64,000 nucleotides of DNA. It comes from Hyphomicrobiales bacterium (GTDB lineage Bacteria > Pseudomonadota > Alphaproteobacteria > Rhizobiales > Beijerinckiaceae). The stretch spans positions 1 to 64,000 of the forward strand of contig UBNE01000008.1 of assembly GCA_900466745.1 (NCBI GenBank), written 5' to 3'. The translations under genes and the position numbers were made by a program. Shown here one piece after another: positions 8,944 to 20,588 of the stretch; within the stretch, counting starts at the first letter, position 1; every line of letters begins with the position of its first letter. The notes under the pieces were generated by a model. It made no database searches. It was given only the letters and a program-made list of their open reading frames with translations, and was not told where the DNA came from.

Positions 8944-9249
8944 ATGCGACCTGCCCGCCTGCCCGCTCTGGACGACATCGCGCTCGAGGACGTCTTTCAC
9001 GCTCTGAGCGACCCGTTCCGCCTGGCTGTCGTCCGCCGGCTCGCGGCCGAGGGAGAAGCGAGCTGCCAGGCGCTCGAAGGCGACCGCCCGAAATCCAGCG
9101 TCTCGCATCATTTCCGCGTGCTGCGACAGGCCGGGCTGATCCGCACGCGCAACGAGGGCGCGACGCATATGAACGCCCTGCGCCGCGAGGAGATCGAGGA
9201 CCGCTTTCCCGGCCTGCTCGCCTGCGTGTTGTCGAAGCAGGACGGTTGA
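8944..9249 (+). CDS. ArsR-family winged-helix transcriptional regulator
   Basis: A 101-residue DNA-binding protein with the ArsR pattern: LSDPFRLAVVRRLAAEGE, then the recognition helix SSVSHHFRVLRQAGLIRT and a wing with ARNEGA-like residues. The classical metal site (ELCVC) is absent. The two cysteines, in ASCQAL and LLACVL, are far apart, so a redox or electrophile signal is more plausible than metal (inference). It is divergent from a YqjM-like oxidoreductase and shares a palindromic intergenic site with it, suggesting that it represses that gene and itself. The start is the first ATG after the operator. Confidence 0.88.
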   Translation: MRPARLPALDDIALEDVFHALSDPFRLAVVRRLAAEGEASCQALEGDRPKSSVSHHFRVLRQAGLIRTRNEGATHMNALRREEIEDRFPGLLACVLSKQDG

Positions 9250-9319
9250 GCCAGCCATGGTCGCGACGGGCGCCGACGAAGCGGTTCCGCGGCGCGGGAA
9301 CACGCCCTATGCTGCGCGG

Positions 9320-9817
9320 ATGAGCCTCCCCTACCGCCCCAATGTCGGCATCGCCCTGTTCAACGCCGCGGGGCTGGTCTTCGCCGGCCGCTCGCACAGC
9401 GCCGGGCCGGAGATCGTCCTGCCCGGCTTCGAATGGCAGATGCCGCAGGGCGGCATCGATCCGGACGAGGACGTCGTCGCGGCCGCACGGCGCGAGCTGG
9501 AGGAGGAGACCGGCGTCACGCAGGCCGATCTCCTCGCCGTGACCGATGAATGGTGGAGCTATGATTTCCCGCCCTATCACGGCCCCTGGCACAAGCTCGC
9601 CGCCTTCCGCGGCCAGCGCCAGCGCTGGGTCGCCTTCCGCTTCACCGGCAGCGAGGAGGCGATGGATATCGGCAGGCCCAATGGCGACGAACCGCCCGAG
9701 TTCAGCGAATGGCGCTGGCACCCGCTGGCCGGGATGCCCGGGCTGGTCGTGCCGTTCAAGCGCCCGGTCTACGAGAAGGTGGCGCAGGCCTTCGCGGCTT
9801 TCGCGGCGCCTCGCTGA
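9320..9817 (+). CDS. rppH: RNA pyrophosphohydrolase RppH (Nudix)
   Basis: Removes pyrophosphate from 5'-triphosphorylated RNA and so starts mRNA decay in the cytoplasm. The start at ATG 9320 gives MSLPYRPNVG, the usual RppH N-terminus, and 165 residues, the normal length; the frame extends 21 codons upstream without family similarity. The Nudix box is complete (GG-x5-E-x7-RELEEETGV, bases about 9450-9515). The family-typical WQMPQGGID and the C-terminal VVPFKRPVYEKV segment are both present. It converges with the atp operon and is separated from it by a palindromic repeat and a terminator. Confidence 0.94.
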   Translation: MSLPYRPNVGIALFNAAGLVFAGRSHSAGPEIVLPGFEWQMPQGGIDPDEDVVAAARRELEEETGVTQADLLAVTDEWWSYDFPPYHGPWHKLAAFRGQRQRWVAFRFTGSEEAMDIGRPNGDEPPEFSEWRWHPLAGMPGLVVPFKRPVYEKVAQAFAAFAAPR

Positions 9818-9852
9818 ACGCAGCTCCCGGACCGGCCATAAGCCGGGCGCGC

Positions 9853-9952
9853 CGTCATCGCGAGGAGCGAAGCCGGCGAAGCAATCCGGTGGGACCGGGC
9901 TGAACGCGCCTGCCCTGCCGCCTGGGATTGCTTCGCCGCGCTCGCAATGACG
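9853..9952. repeat. Palindromic intergenic repeat (GTCATTGCGAG / GAAGCAATCC type)
   Basis: Imperfect inverted repeat: the left arm CGTCATCGCGAG ... GAAGCAATCC (9853-9887) is mirrored by GGATTGCTTC ... CTCGCAATGACG (9925-9952). The left arm has about 7 extra bases. It lies between convergent rppH and atpC. A degenerate relative occurs at 13039-13124 between atpG and atpA. Confidence 0.8.
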
Positions 9953-9978
9953 CTCGATCGCCCCGGTCCCGGCCAACG

Positions 9979-10001
9979 AAAAAGGGCCGCTCGCGCGGCC
10001 C
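9979..10001 (-). terminator. Rho-independent terminator of the atp operon
   Basis: Read on the minus strand: stem GGGCCGC, loop GCGA, stem GCGGCCC, then TTTTT. It begins 28 bases after the atpC stop codon, where a terminator for atpHAGDC is expected. Confidence 0.85.
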
Positions 10002-10028
10002 CTTCGCATTCCGAAGCGGGATGGCGGC

Positions 10029-10442
10029 TCAGGCCGCCTTGCGCTGTTCGAAGACGTGCTTGAACTCGCGCAACTGCACCAGGCTCTCCTGCAGGCGCTT
10101 CTTCTCCTCGTCGTTATGCGCGCCCGCGACGCGGGTCTCGACCGTGAGAATCTCGGCGTCGAGCACGGCGGTGTCGACGTCCTCGAGGAAGCGGCCCTGC
10201 TCGGCGAGGATCGTCGTCGAAGCCTGGTTGACCTCGACGAGGCCGCCATTGACGAAGAATTCCTTGCCGTTGCTCTCCGTCGTCTGGACGAAGACGATGC
10301 CGGTCTTGAGCGTCGCGACCAGCGGCGCATGGCCGGCGAGCACCGTCATCTCGCCTTCGACCGAGGGGACGATGACGCTGATGACGTCGCCCGAGAACAG
10401 GATGCGCTCCGGCGAGACGAGTTCGAACTTGAAGGTGGCCAT
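10029..10442 (-). CDS. atpC: ATP synthase F1 epsilon subunit
   Basis: A 137-residue central-stalk subunit that couples gamma rotation to catalysis and can inhibit ATP hydrolysis. The N-terminal beta-sandwich is recognisable (FELVSPERILFSGD, VPSVEGEMTVLAGHAPLVA) and is followed by the C-terminal helical hairpin (NDEEKKRLQESLVQLREF). It is the last gene of the operon, followed by a terminator. The gap to atpD (141 bp) is filled largely by a palindromic repeat, and the gene keeps its own ribosome site (GGAGGAGAG and AAGG) just before ATG. Confidence 0.97.
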   Translation of the reverse strand: MATFKFELVSPERILFSGDVISVIVPSVEGEMTVLAGHAPLVATLKTGIVFVQTTESNGKEFFVNGGLVEVNQASTTILAEQGRFLEDVDTAVLDAEILTVETRVAGAHNDEEKKRLQESLVQLREFKHVFEQRKAA

Positions 10443-10461
10443 CGCCTTAACTCTCCTCCGA

Positions 10462-10567
10462 CGTCATCCCGGCCGCAGCGAAGCGGAGCGGCGGGATCCA
10501 TGCCAGAACCTCTAACGTTCCATGCTCAGGCATGGATCCCGGGCCGGCCTGCGGCCGCCCGGGACGA
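10462..10567. repeat. Palindromic repeat inside the atp operon (GTCATCCCGG type)
   Basis: An inverted repeat starting CGTCATCCCGG and ending CCCGGGACGAC, with inner arms GGGATCCATGCC and GGCATGGATCCC flanking an A/T-richer centre. It fills most of the gap between atpD and atpC. Similar elements lie at 17664-17753, 20462-20574 and 22410-22520. Confidence 0.8.
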
Positions 10568-10583
10568 CTGCTGACGCAGTTGC

Positions 10584-12086
<1,503 letters not shown>

Positions 12087-12150
12087 CTAGCGCATTCGGA
12101 TGTTTCGGCAGCCGGCGGAGAGCGGCCCGCCGGCCGTATAGAAGAGGCGG

Positions 12151-13020
12151 TTAGAGCGCTTCCGCCCCGGAGATGATCTCGATCAGTTCCTTCGTGATCA
12201 TCGCCTGGCGCGAGCGGTTGTAGAGCGTGGTCTGCTTCTTGATCATCTCGCCGGCGTTGCGCGTGGCGGAATCCATCGCCGACATCCGCGCGCCCTGCTC
12301 GGAAGCGGCGTTCTCCAGGAGGCCGCGCAGGATCTGGACGGTCAGGTTGCGCGGCAGCAGCGTCTCGAGGATCTCGCCCTCGTCCGGCTCGTAGTCGTAG
12401 ACCGCATCGGTCTGCTCCGTGCCTTCCGGGATCTCGGCCGGGATGATGCGCTGCGCCGTCGGGATCTGGGCGATGACCGACTTGAACTTCGAGAAGAACA
12501 GCGTCGCGACGTCGAATTCGCCATTGTCGAAACGGGTCAGCACGTTCTGGGCGATCGCCTCGGCATTGACGAAGCCGACCTGCTTGAACTCGCGCAGGTC
12601 GATGAACTCGATGATCTCGCTGGCGAACTGCCGGCGCAGGATGTCGTAGCCCTTCTTGCCGACGCAGATGATCTTGACCGTCTTGCCCTCGGCCTTCAGC
12701 GCCAGCGCCTTGTCGCGGGCCAGCCGCGCGATCGAGGAGTTGAAGGCGCCGCACAGGCCGCGCTCGGCGGTCAGCACCAGCAGCAGATGCACCTTGTCGG
12801 CGCCCGTGCCGGCGATCAGCCGCGGCGCGCTCGACCCGCTGACGCCGGAGGCGAGATTCGCCAGCACCGTCTCCATGCGTTCGGCATAGGGACGCGCGGC
12901 CTCGGCGGCCGACTGCGCGCGGCGTAGCTTGGCGGCCGCGACCATCTGCATGGCCTTGGTGATCTTCTGCGTCGCCTTCACCGAGGCGATGCGGTTGCGT
13001 AGGTCCTTGAGGGACGGCAT
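12151..13020 (-). CDS. atpG: ATP synthase F1 gamma subunit
   Basis: The central rotor shaft, 289 residues. The N-terminal helix [25 protein letters not shown] (quoted in part) and the C-terminal helix ([31 protein letters not shown]) are the diagnostic coiled-coil segments. The middle domain contains the family-typical [11 protein letters not shown]. It sits between atpA and atpD in the conserved order; the gap to atpA (104 bp) carries a degenerate palindromic repeat. Confidence 0.97.
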   Translation of the reverse strand: MPSLKDLRNRIASVKATQKITKAMQMVAAAKLRRAQSAAEAARPYAERMETVLANLASGVSGSSAPRLIAGTGADKVHLLLVLTAERGLCGAFNSSIARLARDKALALKAEGKTVKIICVGKKGYDILRRQFASEIIEFIDLREFKQVGFVNAEAIAQNVLTRFDNGEFDVATLFFSKFKSVIAQIPTAQRIIPAEIPEGTEQTDAVYDYEPDEGEILETLLPRNLTVQILRGLLENAASEQGARMSAMDSATRNAGEMIKKQTTLYNRSRQAMITKELIEIISGAEAL

Positions 13021-13038
13021 CCGATCTTGATCCCCTAC

Positions 13039-13124
13039 CCGTCAGCCGCGTTCGCCGCGGCTGCGAAGCAATCCAGAGAAGCGGCGCGGCGGAGCCTCGT
13101 GCCCGGCCGCGCCTGCAATGACGA
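13039..13124. repeat. Degenerate palindromic repeat between atpG and atpA
   Basis: Contains GAAGCAATCC and, at the far end, CAATGACGAT, the same end motifs as the repeat at 9853-9952, but with a divergent centre. It also holds an internal GCCGCG/CGCGGC palindrome. It ends immediately before the atpA stop codon. Confidence 0.6.
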
Positions 13125-14656
<1,532 letters not shown>

Positions 14657-14657
<1 letters not shown>

Positions 14658-15226
14658 CAGCCGACCTCTTTCATGGCAAGACGAATTGAATTGAGCTTGG
14701 TTTTCAGCGAGGCGTCGACCATGCGGGAGCCCATCTTGACGACGAGCCCCCCGATCAGCGCCGGATCGACCTTGATCGAAACATCGACATCCTTGCCGGC
14801 GACACCCTTCAGCGCCGCGCGGATCTCGTCGACGCGCTTGGCCGTGGGCTGCTCGGCGACCGTCACCTCGGCGGAGACGATGCCCTTGGCCTCGGCGACC
14901 AGGCGCTTATAGGCCGTGATCATGCCCGGCAGCGCGAAGAGGCGGCGCTTGCTGGCGACGAGGCCGATGAAATTGGCGGCGATGCCGGTGATGCCGGCCT
15001 TCTCGAGCACGGCCCTGACCGCGGCGACCTGCTCCTCGGCCGTGAAGGCCGGGCTCGCGATCAGGCGGGTCAGGTCGGCGCTCTCGGCGAGCAGGCCGTT
15101 GAAGGAGTCCAGAGCGGCGGCGACGGTGTCGATCGCACCGTTCTCCTCAGCCAGCTCGAACAGAGCGGTGGCGTAGCGCTGAGCCACGCCCGACACCAAT
15201 GTCCCCTGCGATCCGCCTTCAGCCAC
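14657..15226 (-). CDS. atpH: ATP synthase F1 delta subunit
   Basis: The peripheral-stalk connector between F1 and the b subunits, about 189 residues. The N-terminal helical domain ([20 protein letters not shown]) and the C-terminal segment ([25 protein letters not shown], quoted in part) are typical OSCP/delta. I prefer GTG 15226, giving MAEGGSQ as in related species, preceded by GGGAAG; a TTG at 15247 would add seven residues. It is the first gene of the operon. Upstream to 15444 there is a non-coding gap of about 200 bp that should hold the operon promoter; a TATGAT hexamer (minus strand, 15307-15312) is a weak -10 candidate. Confidence 0.95.
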
Positions 15227-15444
15227 GCTTCCCGTCTCTCGTTTCAAGGAACCGCACCGGCGACCTTCAGGACGAAGGTGGAGTGCAGGGTTCCGACGCT
15301 GCGAGTATCATAGGCGCAAAGCCGACAAGACGACTTCGCGACCGAAATGTGGCGGTGCACTAGCATGCGGCCGGAGGCCACGCAATCGCTGATTGGCCTT
15401 GGTAAGCGGCCATTTTGCCACGGCTTTCCGCAATCCGAAGGAAT

Positions 15445-17646
15445 CTAGAGAAAGCTCTGCGGATCGACGTCCACCGCGACGCGCACGGAGCCCTTGGCCC
15501 TGGGCCCGCGCTTCAGCCAGCCGCGCAGGTAATCCTGCAGGTTGACCTCCCGCGCCGTCCTGACGATCAGGCGCATGCGATGGCGCCCGCGCAGCACCGC
15601 CAGCGGCGCTTCCGCCGGCCCCAGCACGACGATTCCCTCGCCGGCCTCGGCGCAGCGCGCCAGCGCCCGGGCATGGTTCTCGGCCTCGGCCTGGCTGTTC
15701 GCCGAGACGATCAGCGCCGCCAGACGCCCGAAGGGCGGCAATCCCGCGGCCTCGCGCGAGGCCTCCTCTGCGGCATAAAACCGCTCCGGATCGCCCGAGA
15801 CCAGCGCCTTCAGCACCGGATGCTCCGGGTCATGCGTCTGAAGCAGGGCGCGGCCCGGTTTCTCGCCCCGTCCCGCGCGGCCGGTCACCTGCCGGAGCGC
15901 CTGGAAGGTCCGCTCGGCCGCGCGCGGATCGCCGGAGGTCAGGCCGAGATCGGCATCGACGACGCCGACCAGCGTCATTCCGGGGAAATTATGGCCCTTG
16001 GCGACGAGCTGCGTGCCGATGACGATGTCGAACTCGCCCTGCGCCACCGCCATCAATTCCTGCTTCAGCCGCTCGGTCCCGCCGGGAAAGTCGCTGGAGA
16101 GCACGATCGAGCGCGCCTGTGGAAAAAGCGTCGCGACCTCCTCGGCCAGCCGCTCGACGCCCGGCCCGCAGGCGACGAGGCTTTCGGGCTTGTGGCAGGC
16201 CGGGCATTCATGCGGCCGGCGCTCGACATGGCCGCAATGATGGCAGACCAGCGCCCGCCGGAAGCGGTGGTCGACCAGCCAGGCCGTACAGTTCGGGCAC
16301 TGGAAGCGGTGGCCGCAATCGCGGCAGAGCGTCAGCGGCGCATAGCCGCGCCGGTTGAGGAAGAGCAGCGACTGCTCACCAGCCTCCAGATTGGTCTCGA
16401 TCGCCTTGATCAGCGCGCCCGAGAGCCAGCGCCCGCGCTCCGGCTTGTCGCGGCGCAGATCGACCAGCCCGAGCTTCGGCAGTTCGCGCCCGCCGAAACG
16501 CTCGGGTAATTTGAGATGAGCGTAGCGGCCCCGCTCGGCATTGACGCGGGTTTCGAGCGAGGGTGTGGCGGAAGCCAAGACAACCGGCGCGTTCTCGATC
16601 CGGCCCCGCACCACGGCCATGTCGCGGGCGTGGTAGGCGACGCCGTCCTCCTGCTTGTAGGCGGGCTCGTGCTCCTCGTCGACGACGATCAGGCCGAGGT
16701 CCCTGTAGGGCAGGAACAGCGCCGAGCGGGCGCCCGCCACCACCTTGGCCTCGCCGCTGGCGATGGCCGCCTGCAAACGCTCTCGCTTTCTGCCGGTCAC
16801 GGCCGAATGCCAGAGCCCCGGACGCACCCCGAAACGGGCCTCGAAACGGTCGATGAACTGCGCCGTCAGCGCGATCTCCGGCATCAGGATCAGGCTCTGG
16901 CGGCCGAGCCGGACCGCCTCCGCCACGGCCTCGAAATAGACCTCCGTCTTGCCCGAGCCGGTGACGCCTTCGAGCAGCGAGACGCCATAGGTCTTCGCCT
17001 GCACGGAGGCGACCAGCGCCTGCGCCACCTCCGCCTGCCCGTCCGACAGCTCCGGCACCGCATGGGCGGGGTCGGGCAAGGCCGCGACGGCCTCGCGCGG
17101 CAGCGGCTCGACGACGAAGGTCCCGGCGTCGACGAGGGAATCGATCACCGCCGCGCTGACCGAGGCCGCCTCGGCCAAAGCCGATTTCGCGATCAGCAGC
17201 CCGCCTTCCGCCGCGGCGATGGCTCTTGCGCGGGCCGGCGTCATCCGGGCCGGCGGCGGGCCGGCAAGCCTGACGCCGAGCCTGGGCCGCTCGGGCGTGT
17301 CGTCCGGCTGGCGCCGCAGGGCCAGCGCCAGCACCGAGCCTTTCGCGGCGAGCGTGTACCAGGCGACCCAGTCGACGAGCTTGCGCAGCGCCGGATCGAG
17401 CGGCGGCATGTCGTATTTGCCGGTGACCTTCTTGAGATTGCCGCCCCGCCCGGAGCCGACGGACCAGACCACCCCGACCGTCTCGCGCGGCCCGAGCGGC
17501 ACCTGCACGACATCGCCCGGCGCCAGCGCGAGCCCCGGCGGCACGGCATAGCTATAGGCCTGGTCGAGCCCGAGCGGAATCAGCACGTCGACCGTGCCGC
17601 CTTGCCCCGTCTCTTCCCTGTCGTCGATCAGATCGAGCTGCGCCAT
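15445..17646 (-). CDS. priA: Primosomal protein N' (replication restart helicase PriA)
   Basis: An about 733-residue superfamily 2 DNA helicase that reloads the replisome at stalled forks. It has the N-terminal 3'BD domain (DVLIPLGLDQAYSYAVP), Walker A GVTGSGKTEVY, the DEEH box (VVDEEHEPAYKQ) and two zinc-binding cysteine clusters (CRDCGH, CPNC, CHHCGH, CPAC). The helicase motif GTQLVAKGHNFP and the VTGRAGR arginine finger are also present. ATG 17646 is preferred; a GTG two codons upstream is possible. The priA-atpH adjacency is common in Hyphomicrobiales. It is divergent from xerC across a palindromic repeat. Confidence 0.96.
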   Translation of the reverse strand: MAQLDLIDDREETGQGGTVDVLIPLGLDQAYSYAVPPGLALAPGDVVQVPLGPRETVGVVWSVGSGRGGNLKKVTGKYDMPPLDPALRKLVDWVAWYTLAAKGSVLALALRRQPDDTPERPRLGVRLAGPPPARMTPARARAIAAAEGGLLIAKSALAEAASVSAAVIDSLVDAGTFVVEPLPREAVAALPDPAHAVPELSDGQAEVAQALVASVQAKTYGVSLLEGVTGSGKTEVYFEAVAEAVRLGRQSLILMPEIALTAQFIDRFEARFGVRPGLWHSAVTGRKRERLQAAIASGEAKVVAGARSALFLPYRDLGLIVVDEEHEPAYKQEDGVAYHARDMAVVRGRIENAPVVLASATPSLETRVNAERGRYAHLKLPERFGGRELPKLGLVDLRRDKPERGRWLSGALIKAIETNLEAGEQSLLFLNRRGYAPLTLCRDCGHRFQCPNCTAWLVDHRFRRALVCHHCGHVERRPHECPACHKPESLVACGPGVERLAEEVATLFPQARSIVLSSDFPGGTERLKQELMAVAQGEFDIVIGTQLVAKGHNFPGMTLVGVVDADLGLTSGDPRAAERTFQALRQVTGRAGRGEKPGRALLQTHDPEHPVLKALVSGDPERFYAAEEASREAAGLPPFGRLAALIVSANSQAEAENHARALARCAEAGEGIVVLGPAEAPLAVLRGRHRMRLIVRTAREVNLQDYLRGWLKRGPRAKGSVRVAVDVDPQSFL

Positions 17647-17663
17647 CGCCACACATACTGCCC

Positions 17664-17753
17664 CGTCATCCCGGGCGACCGGGATCCACGCCGGAACGGC
17701 CCAGGCATGGATCCCGGATCGGCGCCGCCTGCGCGGCTTGTCCGGGATGACGG
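17664..17753. repeat. Palindromic repeat (GTCATCCCGG type) between priA and xerC
   Basis: The left end CCGTCATCCCGG and right end CCGGGATGACGG are inverted, with inner GGGATCCACGCC / GGCATGGATCCC arms. It belongs to the same family as 10462-10567. It lies in the divergent spacer, so it may separate the two promoters. Confidence 0.8.
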
Positions 17754-17821
17754 CGTGTTTCCTGCGCCCGTGTCTAGCACCGATTCGGCTGCTGTTAAGG
17801 CAGGAGCGTCATCCTACCGCC

Positions 17822-18751
17822 ATGACCGATTTCGACTCCTTCCGGCGCGACTGGCTCGGCCATCTCTCGGCCGAACGGCGGCTGTCGCCCAAGACGCTGG
17901 AAGCCTATGCCCGCGATCTCGGCCAGTTCGCCGCCTTCCTGACCGAGCATCTCGGCGGCGCCCCCACCCTCGCCGACATCGCCGGCCTGAAGCCCGTCGA
18001 CCTGCGCGCCTTCCTCGGCCGGCGCCGGCGCGACGGCGTCGGCAACCGCACGCTGATGCGCCAGCTCGCGGCCTTGCGCTCTTTCGCCCGTTTCGGCGAG
18101 CGCAACGGCAAGCTCGGCGCCGCCGCCTTCGCAGCGACGCGCGGGCCGCGCCTCGGCAAATCCCTGCCGCGCCCGCTCGAGCCCGCCTCGGCCCGCGCCG
18201 TCACCCAGGCCGGCACCCGAGCCGGCGAGGAGCGCGAACCGTGGATCCTCGCCCGCGACGCCGCCGTCCTCGGCCTGCTCTATGGCAGCGGGCTGCGCAT
18301 CTCGGAAGCGCTCTCGCTCGCCCGCGCCCAGGCACCGCGAAGCGCCGGAGAGACGCTGACGGTGATCGGCAAGGGTAGCAAGACGCGCATGGTGCCGGTG
18401 CTGCCCGTCGTGGTCGAGGCCATCGCCGAATATCTCAGGCTCTGCCCCTGGCGGCTGCCGCCCGAAGGCCCGCTCTTCGTCGGCGCCAAGGGCGGGCCGC
18501 TCTCAGCCCGCATCATCCAGCTCGCGGTGGAAGGCCTGCGCGGCGCTCTCGGCCTGCCCTCATCGGCGACGCCGCACAGCCTGCGCCATTCCTTCGCCAC
18601 GCATCTGCTCGGCCGCGGCGGCGACCTGCGCGCCATCCAGGAACTGCTCGGCCACGCCTCGCTCTCGACGACGCAGATCTACACCCGCATCGACTCGGCA
18701 AGGCTGATGGCGACCTATGACGCCGCCCATCCGCGGGCACGCGGCGCCTGA
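17822..18751 (+). CDS. xerC: Tyrosine recombinase XerC
   Basis: A 309-residue site-specific recombinase that resolves chromosome dimers at dif with its partner XerD. The N-terminal SAM-like core-binding domain is [23 protein letters not shown] (quoted in part). The catalytic residues are all visible: Arg in [10 protein letters not shown], Lys in [29 protein letters not shown] and the nucleophile in IYTRI. ATG 17822 starts the family-typical N-terminus; the frame runs upstream into repeat sequence and is not used. XerC rather than XerD is assigned from the location beside priA and overall similarity, so the partner identity is somewhat less sure than the family. Confidence 0.9.
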   Translation: MTDFDSFRRDWLGHLSAERRLSPKTLEAYARDLGQFAAFLTEHLGGAPTLADIAGLKPVDLRAFLGRRRRDGVGNRTLMRQLAALRSFARFGERNGKLGAAAFAATRGPRLGKSLPRPLEPASARAVTQAGTRAGEEREPWILARDAAVLGLLYGSGLRISEALSLARAQAPRSAGETLTVIGKGSKTRMVPVLPVVVEAIAEYLRLCPWRLPPEGPLFVGAKGGPLSARIIQLAVEGLRGALGLPSSATPHSLRHSFATHLLGRGGDLRAIQELLGHASLSTTQIYTRIDSARLMATYDAAHPRARGA

Positions 18752-18760
18752 CGGCCCGGC

Positions 18761-19009
18761 TCAGTAATGGATCGCCCCGCGCGCGCCGCCGCCGCAGGCG
18801 ATGGCGTCGCCATTGATCGCGACGCTGCGCGGCGAGGCGAGGAAGGCGACGATATCCGCGACCTCGGCCGCCTCCGCCAGCTCGTCCCGGCTGCGGGCCG
18901 CGATGACGACATCGGCGCCTTCCAGCGCCAATTGCCGCGCGATGGCGCGGCCGATGCCCTTGCTGCCGCCGGTCACCAGCGCGCGCTTGCCTTCGAGCTG
19001 CAGATCCAC
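18761..19009 (-). pseudogene. Internally deleted short-chain dehydrogenase (SDR remnant)
   Basis: An in-frame 82-codon ORF joining two ends of an SDR. Residues 1-49 are the Rossmann start ([20 protein letters not shown], then [13 protein letters not shown]). Residue 50 onward is the usual C-terminal end ([22 protein letters not shown]). About 170 residues are missing, including the NNAG motif and the Ser-Tyr-Lys catalytic residues, so no dehydrogenase activity is expected. It starts with GTG 19009, 7 bases after AGGAG, and follows the amidase stop by 26 bp, so it is probably still co-transcribed. Whether the product is made is unknown. Confidence 0.8.
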
Positions 19010-19035
19010 GGCATGTCTCCTGTTCGGTCAATGCA

Positions 19036-20418
19036 TCAGGGAAGGCGCGGCCAGACGACCGGGCCGCGCATCCGTTCCCAGAAACGCGCCATCCCCAGCA
19101 CGCCGAGATCGTCGAAGCGCCGGCCGGTGATCTGGAGCCCGATCGGCAGCCCCGCCGCGGTCAGCCCGGCATGGACCGAGATCGCCGGCTGGTCCGACAT
19201 GTTCGCCGCTACCGTGAAGCAGATATGCTCGAACGGCCTCGCCGGATCGTCGACCGGGGAAGCCCATTCGGCCGGATAGCTCGGCACCGGCGAGACCGGC
19301 GAGAGGATGAAGTCGTAGGGCCCGATCGCCTTCAGCGCCGCATCGCGCATCGCCATCATCTGGCTCATGCCGCGATAGACCCGCTCGCCCGGCAGGTTCC
19401 TCCCGCCCTCCGCCCATTGGAAGATGTAAGGCAGCACCCTGGCCTGCTTCTCCGCCGGCAAGGCGCCGATATCGACCCAGGCGCGCTGGCGCCAGAAATC
19501 GTCGAGCCCGTCCAGCATGGCGCGGGTGATATGCGGCGCCACCGGCTCGACGATGGCGCCGGCATCGGCGAAGGCCTTTGCCGCCGCCTCGATCGCGGCC
19601 TTCGTCTCCGGCTCGACCGTAAGCCCGATGCCGGCGTCGAGTTGCAAGCCGATGCGCAGCCCCTTCGGGTCGAGATCGAGCGCGAGCCAGTCGATCCGCT
19701 GCGGCGGCAGGCTCATGCCGTCGCGCGGGTCGGGCTTCGACAATTCCCGCATCATCAGCGCGGCGTCCTCGACCGTGCGGGTCATCGGCCCGGCGACGCG
19801 GCCGTAATAGGTCGGGTCGATCGGCACGCGCCCGAAGCTCGGCTTCAAACCGACGAGCCCGCACCAGCCGGCCGGCAGGCGGATCGAGCCGCCGATATCG
19901 GTGCCGACATGCAAGGGGCCGTAGCCGGCCGCCCCCGCCGCTCCGGCGCCGGCCGAGGAGCCGCCGGGGTTCCTGCTCAGGTCCCAGGGGTTGCGCGCCA
20001 GCTTGTGAAAGCTCGACAGGCCGGAGGAGAGCATGCCGTAATCCGGCATGGTGGTCTTGGCGAGGATGACGAGACCCGCCTCGCGCAGCCTGGCCGCCGG
20101 CGGCGCATCGTCGGCGGCGGGAACGAGCTCGGTCGCGGCGGTGCCGAGCGGCACGGCGACGCCCTTGGTGCGGATGTTCTCCTTGATCGTGCCGGGTACG
20201 CCGTCGAGCGGCAGCGCCTCGCCCTTCCGCCAGCGCATCTCGGAGGCTTTCGCCTGCGCCAGCGCGGCCTCGGGATCGTAGGCCCAAAGTGCGTCGAGTT
20301 GCGGCTCCCAGGCGGCGATGCGGGCGATGACGGCCTCCGTCACCTCCACCGGCGAGAGCGAGCGGCCGCGATAGGCGGCGAGCAGTTCGGCCGCGCTCAG
20401 ATCGGCAAGGTCGGTCAT
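19036..20418 (-). CDS. Amidase signature family hydrolase
   Basis: A 460-residue amidase that should hydrolyse a carboxamide or similar bond. The Ser-cisSer-Lys triad is visible: Lys in GTIKENIRTKG, the central GGSSAGAGAA serine and the nucleophile region GTDIGGSIRLPA. The C-terminal half is less conserved, as usual for the family, so the substrate cannot be named. It is downstream of a peptide-type ABC importer on the same strand (171 bp away, with a palindromic repeat between), which suggests that it processes the imported amide or peptide-like compound. It is followed by a broken SDR gene. Confidence 0.9.
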   Translation of the reverse strand: MTDLADLSAAELLAAYRGRSLSPVEVTEAVIARIAAWEPQLDALWAYDPEAALAQAKASEMRWRKGEALPLDGVPGTIKENIRTKGVAVPLGTAATELVPAADDAPPAARLREAGLVILAKTTMPDYGMLSSGLSSFHKLARNPWDLSRNPGGSSAGAGAAGAAGYGPLHVGTDIGGSIRLPAGWCGLVGLKPSFGRVPIDPTYYGRVAGPMTRTVEDAALMMRELSKPDPRDGMSLPPQRIDWLALDLDPKGLRIGLQLDAGIGLTVEPETKAAIEAAAKAFADAGAIVEPVAPHITRAMLDGLDDFWRQRAWVDIGALPAEKQARVLPYIFQWAEGGRNLPGERVYRGMSQMMAMRDAALKAIGPYDFILSPVSPVPSYPAEWASPVDDPARPFEHICFTVAANMSDQPAISVHAGLTAAGLPIGLQITGRRFDDLGVLGMARFWERMRGPVVWPRLP

Positions 20419-20461
20419 CGGAAAACCCTCGTTCCCATATTCACCCTCTCCACCCGATGGC

Positions 20462-20574
20462 CGTCATCCCGGACAAGCCGCCTTGGCGGCGCCGATCCGG
20501 GATCCATGCCTGAACCTTATCCTGACGCGCTCCGGCATGGATCCCGGGTCTGCGCTTCGCTCCGCCCGGGATGA
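20462..20574. repeat. Palindromic repeat (GTCATCCCGG type)
   Basis: Left end CCGTCATCCCGGACAAGCC, right end CCGCCCGGGATGAG, inner arms GATCCGGGATCCATGCC and GGCATGGATCCCGGG. It lies between the ABC permease gene and the amidase. Very similar to 22410-22520 on the other side of the two permease genes. Confidence 0.85.
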
Positions 20575-20588
20575 GCGTGCCTCGTTCG

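Noticed and set aside
9257-9319. Upstream start for RppH adding 21 residues
   Set aside because: The added residues have no family similarity and the ATG at 9320 gives the usual MSLPYRPNVG start.
17594-17821. Upstream in-frame extension of XerC
   Set aside because: The extension is encoded by the GTCATCCCGG repeat and has no recombinase similarity; ATG 17822 gives the standard N-terminus.
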